Source: Fibrobacter sp. UWB2
GTDB lineage: Bacteria; Fibrobacterota; Fibrobacteria; Fibrobacterales; Fibrobacteraceae
Assembly: GCF_002210425.1 (NCBI RefSeq)
Contig: NZ_MWQK01000009.1
Coordinates: 1-41,587, forward strand
Reading direction: 5' to 3'
DNA length: 41,587 nt
In this document: positions 39,701 to 41,587 of the stretch, piece after piece
Layout: each line of letters begins with the position of its first letter
Numbering within the stretch: position 1 is the stretch's first letter
The notes under the pieces: model-generated
The model's input: the letters and a program-made list of their open reading frames with translations, nothing else
Told to the model about the DNA's origin: nothing
Databases searched by the model: none
Translations under genes and position numbers: made by a program

Positions 39701-41107
39701 CAAGGAATCCAAATTGATCAAAAGTTCAACTTCGTTGCCTTCACGGACAACGCCCTGCATCGAGTACTTCTCAAGGCCAAAGCTCTGCTTGAAATAAATT
39801 TTCCAATCAGAGGCGTGCTTGTAATACGTACCTTCGAACCAGCCACAGGTATCCTTCGAGAATGTCGACATCCTCACGACATCATTATTATTGTCGCTAA
39901 CCACAAACGAAGTCGGCGTATTCTTCCACGGGCTAAGCAGGCGCACGACCTTGCGTTCGAGCGGTGCATAAGAAATATCAACATCTTCCATTGTGGAGCT
40001 CGCGAAGAACCAAGCTTCATAAACACCAGACGGGAACAAGTCGCTTGCAGCCGGGCGATTCTTATCACTGAAATAGTGAATCTTGATATTTTCATTGAAA
40101 CTACGGGTGAACTGCACCTTTGCATCTGCAGATTTCCAGGCCGCTGTAGAAACAAGAGAATCCGAGAAAGTCACAGAAAGCCAGTACTTATAATCCTTGT
40201 CTAAAGAAAGCGGTTCCTGTGCAGGTCCTGCAATAGTCGTATCTGCACCACGGATTGAATCCTGTCTCACACCATCTATACTGATATAAATCGAGCTATC
40301 GCGATAAATGCTGTTGGTACGCCACGGATTATAAACATGCAACGTTCGGCTATTGTCGAAGCAATCGCCAACAGTACCCATATTCGTCCCGACAGAAGGC
40401 GTTGCCAGAGTACCATCAACATAGATAGTATCCTTTTTCTTCTCGAGGGCAGCACTCAATTCGATAATCTGCTTCTTGTCTGCAGGGACGCTCAACCAAG
40501 GCGCATTATTACGATAGAAAACAGCCGTGCGGAGAATATGCCTATCCAGCATATCCTGAGTAAGACCTGCATAGAACCAGCCACACTTCGTCTTGTCTTC
40601 AGAGAAATGCATCAGGACCGTATCTTGCCCAAAGACCATCTGCGGCAAAGCCTTATTGCCCCACGGGCTCTTGAACCAGACGACCTTGGATCCCGGAGCC
40701 ACAAAGGACTTCGTATAAGTTCCCGTCTCGGCATCCGTATAAATCCAGACTTCCTTGCTTCCATCAAAGAAATCACGGAAATTAAAAGTGTCGCCTTCCG
40801 CCCAGTCTACGCAAGTAAGATTACTGGTCGTGCCTTCCGGGCATGCCTTGATGCTAAACGATTCTGTCGCCAAAAAGTCAGAAAGGGACGATTTCCATGT
40901 ATAAGAATACCAGTTGTCACCTTCATCCTTCATTATAGTAGATGAAGTCGCCCCGACATCGGGCTTAACAGCATTCCCAACAACATGAGGAATATATTTA
41001 GAAGTAGCAGCTACGCCAAAAGGAGACTGCAAATGAACAGTCAAATCAGCAAAAGCCGAAGACGCAACAGCGCCAAAAATACAAAAAGCCAAATACAGGT
41101 GTCTCAT
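36731..41107 (-). CDS. Fibro-slime domain surface protein A (1458 aa)
   Basis: Paralogue of protein B with the same architecture throughout: signal peptide (to about residue 20, ...SSAFA), the opening DLTVHLQSPFG, 'KSPWGNKALPQMVFGQD' module near 147 and 'LSPWKNTPTSFVVSD' near 391, the segment IDWAGESHHDSIDIDFG near 515, the fibro-slime PA14-like domain at about 690-775 (FKYVKGQYFEFRGDDDVWVY, NNRLVVDIGGVH, YPFHIFYAERNATGSNF), Ig-like parts, and a C-terminal FlgD-like segment (GTGVYIAKFKFKIFSDK). It ends in a short basic tail. Ribosome binding site AAGGTGAG. It has its own promoter and terminator, so the tandem genes are separate units. Probably displayed on the cell surface for adhesion to plant fibre; that role is inferred from the family. 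Confidence 0.87.
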   Translation of the reverse strand: MRHLYLAFCIFGAVASSAFADLTVHLQSPFGVAATSKYIPHVVGNAVKPDVGATSSTIMKDEGDNWYSYTWKSSLSDFLATESFSIKACPEGTTSNLTCVDWAEGDTFNFRDFFDGSKEVWIYTDAETGTYTKSFVAPGSKVVWFKSPWGNKALPQMVFGQDTVLMHFSEDKTKCGWFYAGLTQDMLDRHILRTAVFYRNNAPWLSVPADKKQIIELSAALEKKKDTIYVDGTLATPSVGTNMGTVGDCFDNSRTLHVYNPWRTNSIYRDSSIYISIDGVRQDSIRGADTTIAGPAQEPLSLDKDYKYWLSVTFSDSLVSTAAWKSADAKVQFTRSFNENIKIHYFSDKNRPAASDLFPSGVYEAWFFASSTMEDVDISYAPLERKVVRLLSPWKNTPTSFVVSDNNNDVVRMSTFSKDTCGWFEGTYYKHASDWKIYFKQSFGLEKYSMQGVVREGNEVELLINLDSLLSTRDTAWVFPSEKNKSYSRPDASSKFPVGRLGDCPSMKISAMLIDWAGESHHDSIDIDFGHVFGGNAYTKVGTDSSCQAGTVTGMVKQTLVNGRPARVDSTDFPWSKCAAGHEIDKWFVPEVVAKVGGKEYTNSRCQDIELQLDNEGFWYADYTNESGDCNDPVSPGFFPLDNFEYLDSAKTIKNPKFDWDVEGWVKWAGEANGKNDTCKHNYGYTMAVSASFKYVKGQYFEFRGDDDVWVYVNNRLVVDIGGVHEKVEGAVNLDTIGQNDPTLALKEGREYPFHIFYAERNATGSNFKMRTSINLQKQNTYLTTINDTKKNDITGILRLKMDAEAVSCDPNAKALVDTTDAPSVFYLDGGNFSEAAELSVGLNYGGILINDDRSSFSINIDEIKRQRSLQPGTYVLYFYYESDMGLNDAYEFTVPEYEKPEIAFVDVFNESSDGSLKTFDPTGKNLRGEKIITGTNDTLMTHVRYPEMTYLEIMVTYMGEICTDCFVVLDLKPTDARLTFYNELDQQINTVETDETGRARFYVVGEGAISGASFSVVGISGVKNSLKWDNINFKDPEVPLAKTGGIYDRNGDGVADSIYIPFEYGALAEHDLDVIAWNFGSKDWHEYSSFEDIGNFVKNDSTVVITADSLIDSVFTGDSKNIVEGNFRYHYIYLDEATGSTQESETLYSKIQDKIGAIILEKPMLKIISDNAVKVTIKLSEACNSSYLTSNVFIELKDKNGEIVDQSKFLLVGATPNGESDYYDLMFRKTIDFIAPEVGFQIRLIPGVLPDKNGNTPHELNPWRRIEGEQPLETERPKVVTVNPGMFDENPWPGDTNDVIPLRVDKDLTLKEIIQEKGLPGVLVKFQLDDYATTQVLGAGNLKPGTPEYNEVLSKVKVKWDIEFFSSLGQYVNWVKGEFACNDKTIFGTDCIQNAGNMFFEWDAMSDKGRMVGTGVYIAKFKFKIFSDKEVVGKGEETFTFGIRRNEKYKTGTKKIK

Positions 41108-41146
41108 ATAACACTCACCTTTTAGTTATTCCACACCCGTAAGTTT

Positions 41147-41177
41147 AAATTTACATCTTTTTTTGTAAAAAAACAAA
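41147..41177 (-). promoter_or_regulatory. Bacteroidetes-type promoter of fibro-slime gene A
   Basis: On the minus strand TTTG (41174-41177), 19 nt, TAAATTTA (41147-41154). The region just downstream, TTTAAACT...GTGTGG...AATAA...AAAGG, is shared with the leader of fibro-slime gene B. Confidence 0.6.
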
Positions 41178-41179
41178 AA

Positions 41180-41498
41180 TATTAAAAAAAAAAGAAATCT
41201 TTTTCTGCAAAATTATGTATAGAAAATCCATTTCGCAAATTCCGCGAATAAAGCCCCCGAAAAAGACCACTAAACAAGCACAAACAAATTAACAAACTAG
41301 GTTTAAAACAAATTCATTTACGAGTTTCATAACCTGTAGAATGAATACCTTCACATATCAAGAGACGGCATCAAAAGGTGTCTTTAGGACAAACGCAATT
41401 TAGGGGATAATTGGGGAGTGCCACGGAAATCGCACTTGCCCCGGACCACAGCGCATCGCGTGATTCATGGAAGCGGCGGACGGTGCGCACAAAAACGA
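41180..41498. other. Intergenic spacer between fibro-slime gene A and the rRNA operon
   Basis: No gene is supported here. The part to about 41400 is AT-rich. The part 41400-41490 is GC-rich and contains one clear hairpin: GGGG AGTGC ... GCACT tg CCCC (41413-41442). No tRNA cloverleaf is recognisable. Confidence 0.6.
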
Positions 41499-41530
41499 AG
41501 AGGCCCCCCGCCATGTCGGCAGGGGGCCTC
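41491..41530 (-). terminator. rRNA operon terminator
   Basis: On the minus strand GAGGCCCCCTGCC pairs with GGCGGGGGGCCTC (one mismatch) and is followed by TTCGTTTTT, directly after the 5S sequence. Very stable, as usual for rRNA operons. Confidence 0.88.
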
Positions 41531-41534
41531 GAGA

Positions 41535-41587
41535 ATCCAGCGGCGACCTACTCTCCCGGGCCCGGGGGCCAGGTACCATCGGCGATC
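41535..41587 (-). rRNA. rrf: 5S ribosomal RNA, 3' part
   Basis: The minus strand reads GCCGATGGTACC, TGGCCCCCGGGCCCGGGAGA, GTAGGTCGCCGCTGG, matching the 3' third of bacterial 5S rRNA (conserved GCCGATGGTA and GAGAGTAGG). The 5' part and the rest of the rRNA operon lie outside the window. The 3' end is placed by analogy with the 14 nt that follow GAGAGTAGG in E. coli. Confidence 0.88.

Noticed and set aside
37331-40204. 957-codon open frame on the plus strand, antisense to fibro-slime gene A
   Set aside because: Same reasoning: the frame is a shadow of the coding strand, and the true gene shows family domains along its whole length.
1-41587. CRISPR array, insertion sequence, prophage or tRNA gene
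   Set aside because: I saw no regular repeat-spacer array, no transposase or integrase, no phage structural genes and no cloverleaf with a TTCGA-type arm.

Overview
The window looks like chromosomal DNA of a Fibrobacter species (phylum Fibrobacterota, FCB group). The reasons are a lipoprotein with a C-terminal FISUMP domain (the Fibrobacter succinogenes major paralogous domain), two giant tandem 'fibro-slime' surface proteins, a modular secreted protein with a CBM11-like N-terminus, and a moderate GC content with very AT-rich spacers. Several promoters resemble the Bacteroidetes-type TTTG-N19-TAnnTTTG pattern, which fits the FCB placement. I see no phage, insertion sequence, CRISPR array or tRNA.

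Layout: 1-3790 carries, all on the minus strand, a truncated nitroreductase, an unknown lipoprotein, argA and an FKBP-type isomerase lipoprotein. 3962-6459 carries an 81-aa orphan, folD and an AlgX/AlgJ-like SGNH protein. 6475-10093 is a minus-strand block of an AT-rich B12-dependent-type radical SAM protein, a SIR2-like protein, a histidine phosphatase and a PAP2 phosphatase. 10178-14547 has acetate kinase facing a large cadherin/Ig-like secreted protein. 14640-20637 has a Uup-type ABC-F ATPase, an Omp85-type barrel, an isolated nuoA, the FISUMP lipoprotein and the K+ channel subunit of a Ktr/Trk system. 20658-23172 has the K+ regulatory subunit, then a peroxide-stress pair (Fur/PerR-type regulator and rubredoxin-rubrerythrin) and a small exported protein. 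23277-27952 has aroC, an LpxK-like kinase, a RavA-like protein that has lost its ATPase motifs, and a membrane protein with a transglycosylase-like fold that has lost its catalytic Glu. 27959-32009 has two small exported proteins, a second ABC-F ATPase and an unknown exported protein. 32294-41107 is the fibro-slime pair. The window ends in the 3' part of a 5S rRNA with its rRNA-operon terminator.

Housekeeping genes (arginine, folate, shikimate, acetate, potassium, translation-factor ATPases) alternate with envelope and surface genes, mostly as single genes or pairs with their own signals rather than long operons. The most informative non-coding signal is a TAnnTTTG-like box. In at least twelve genes it ends only 4-8 nt before the start codon with no Shine-Dalgarno, which predicts leaderless or near-leaderless mRNAs. 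In other genes it sits further upstream and a normal Shine-Dalgarno is present, sometimes with a TTTG 19-20 nt upstream. This pattern also corrects several start codons, for example the ABC-F gene, whose GTG start is at 30801.
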